Assembly (NCBI RefSeq): GCF_045105435.1
Contig: NZ_JBGCDL010000230.1
Coordinates: 1 to 6,768 of the forward strand
Length of the DNA stretch: 6,768 bases
Direction: 5' to 3'
DNA from: Kordia sp045105435
GTDB taxonomy: Bacteria > Bacteroidota > Bacteroidia > Flavobacteriales > Flavobacteriaceae
This document shows, piece by piece, positions 6,465 to 6,768 of this stretch. The notes under the pieces are model-generated. The model searched no databases. It had not been told where the DNA came from and saw only the letters and a list, made by a program, of their open reading frames with translations. The translations under genes and the position numbers were made by a program. Positions within the stretch are counted from its first letter, which is position 1; each line of letters opens with the position of its first letter.

Positions 6465-6625
6465 TAACTTTCTTTCTAGTGTAATTTATAATTTGGTTTG
6501 CATTGCGATGGAATCTTTTTCAGCAATCATTTTTATTTTTGATAATCTATACGATATTTACGATGATTCCATAAACAACTTTGTCATTTTTCTAAAAATA
6601 TTGTCTTTTATGAGAAAAACACGTA
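6465..6625 (-). other. Long 5' leader of the exporter operon
   Basis: If transcription starts a few bases after the -7 element at 6633-6626, the exporter mRNA has a leader of about 155 bases. It holds one short - strand ORF (6530-6486, 14 codons, MIAEKDSIAMQTKL) ending 21 bases before the exporter ATG. It also holds an 8-base inverted repeat, ATGGAATC (6508-6515) with GATTCCAT (6565-6572), with a 49-base loop. Neither matches a riboswitch or leader I know. No tRNA or known RNA family is recognised here. Confidence 0.3.
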
Positions 6626-6656
6626 CAAATATATACTTTTATTTCATTCTTCCAAA
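6626..6656 (-). promoter_or_regulatory. Bacteroidota-type promoter of the exporter operon
   Basis: Read on the - strand there is TTTG (6656-6653), a 19-base spacer, then TATATTTG (6633-6626). This is an exact match to the -33 TTTG / -7 TAnnTTTG pattern with ideal spacing. Transcription would start near 6620 and run left into the ABC and HlyD genes. Confidence 0.72.
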
Positions 6657-6670
6657 CAAAAAATTGTCTT

Positions 6671-6705
6671 TTTGTACGATATTTTCGTATAAATTGATAT
6701 ATTTG
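6671..6705 (+). promoter_or_regulatory. Bacteroidota-type promoter of the right-edge gene, with a dyad in its spacer
   Basis: TTTG (6671-6674), a 23-base spacer and TATATTTG (6698-6705) match the phylum's housekeeping promoter pattern, though the spacer is at the long end. The ATG at 6734 would have a leader of about 24 bases. Inside the spacer is a short inverted repeat TACGA / TCGTA (6675-6679 and 6685-6689), which could be a repressor site. Confidence 0.62.
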
Positions 6706-6733
6706 TACTAATTAAACCTAAAAAATTACCCAA

Positions 6734-6768
6734 ATGCTCGTAAAATTCACGGTAGAAAACTATTTATC
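6734..6768 (+). CDS. Start of an AAA-family ATPase-like gene (partial, cut by window edge)
   Basis: Only the first 11 full codons are present: MLVKFTVENYL. This resembles the opening beta strand of stand-alone AAA ATPases (the COG1106 / abortive-infection-like type), which typically begin ML(I/V)KF.VENF.SF, the residues before the Walker A loop. The well-formed promoter 29 bases upstream supports a real start. Eleven residues cannot prove the family. It is divergent from the exporter operon and has no obvious role in peptide maturation. Confidence 0.5.
   Translation, partial: MLVKFTVENYL

Noticed and set aside
6493..6711. + strand 72-residue ORF in the divergent intergenic region
   Set aside because: It reads Phe/Ile/Tyr/Asn-rich AT filler and runs through both predicted promoters and stops 22 bases before a better-supported start.
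1..6768. CRISPR arrays, tRNA/rRNA genes, insertion sequences or attachment sites
   Set aside because: No spaced direct repeats, cloverleaf, transposase or flanking duplications were seen on either strand.

Overview
The window is AT-rich DNA that looks like a marine or soil flavobacterium (Bacteroidota; the overall flavour is Kordia-like, but genus is only a guess). The basis is Bacteroidota-type promoters (TTTG / TAnnTTTG), few Shine-Dalgarno sites, and protein families typical of the phylum. Most of it reads as one side of a ribosomally made, post-translationally modified peptide (RiPP) locus of the Bacteroidota class I lanthipeptide type.

Layout on the + strand: (1) bases 1-195 hold the last 64 codons of a protein whose end matches the C-terminal elimination / 'thiopeptide-type bacteriocin biosynthesis' part of lantibiotic dehydratases, closed by a strong terminator (218-250). 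(2) 357-2057 encodes a signal peptide / TPR / single-TM / AraC-type HTH protein, a candidate membrane-anchored regulator. (3) 2145-2375 and 2553-2807 encode two small peptides with a related LxLxK-type leader ending in Gly-Gly. The second core is rich in Cys, Ser and Thr (7 Cys in 55 residues); the first is very hydrophilic with only 2 Cys. A perfect 32-base palindrome with a T-run separates them, and another terminator follows the second.

Layout on the - strand, convergent with the above: (4) 6464-4257 encodes a peptidase-containing ABC exporter (C39 protease + TM domain + ATPase), followed after one base by (5) 4255-2897, a HlyD-type membrane fusion protein. These two form an operon with a well-matched promoter about 160 bases upstream and an AT-only terminator downstream. 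(6) At the right edge, a divergent + strand gene begins at 6734 and looks like the start of an AAA-family ATPase; it is probably unrelated to the peptide locus.

Working model (inference): the dehydratase, with parts lying outside the window, dehydrates Ser/Thr in the peptide cores and Cys adds across them. The C39 domain cuts after the Gly-Gly, and the ABC/HlyD pair exports the product through an outer-membrane TolC-like channel not encoded here. The TPR-HTH protein may control the precursors or respond to them. No cyclase (LanC), immunity gene or TolC homologue is visible in the window.
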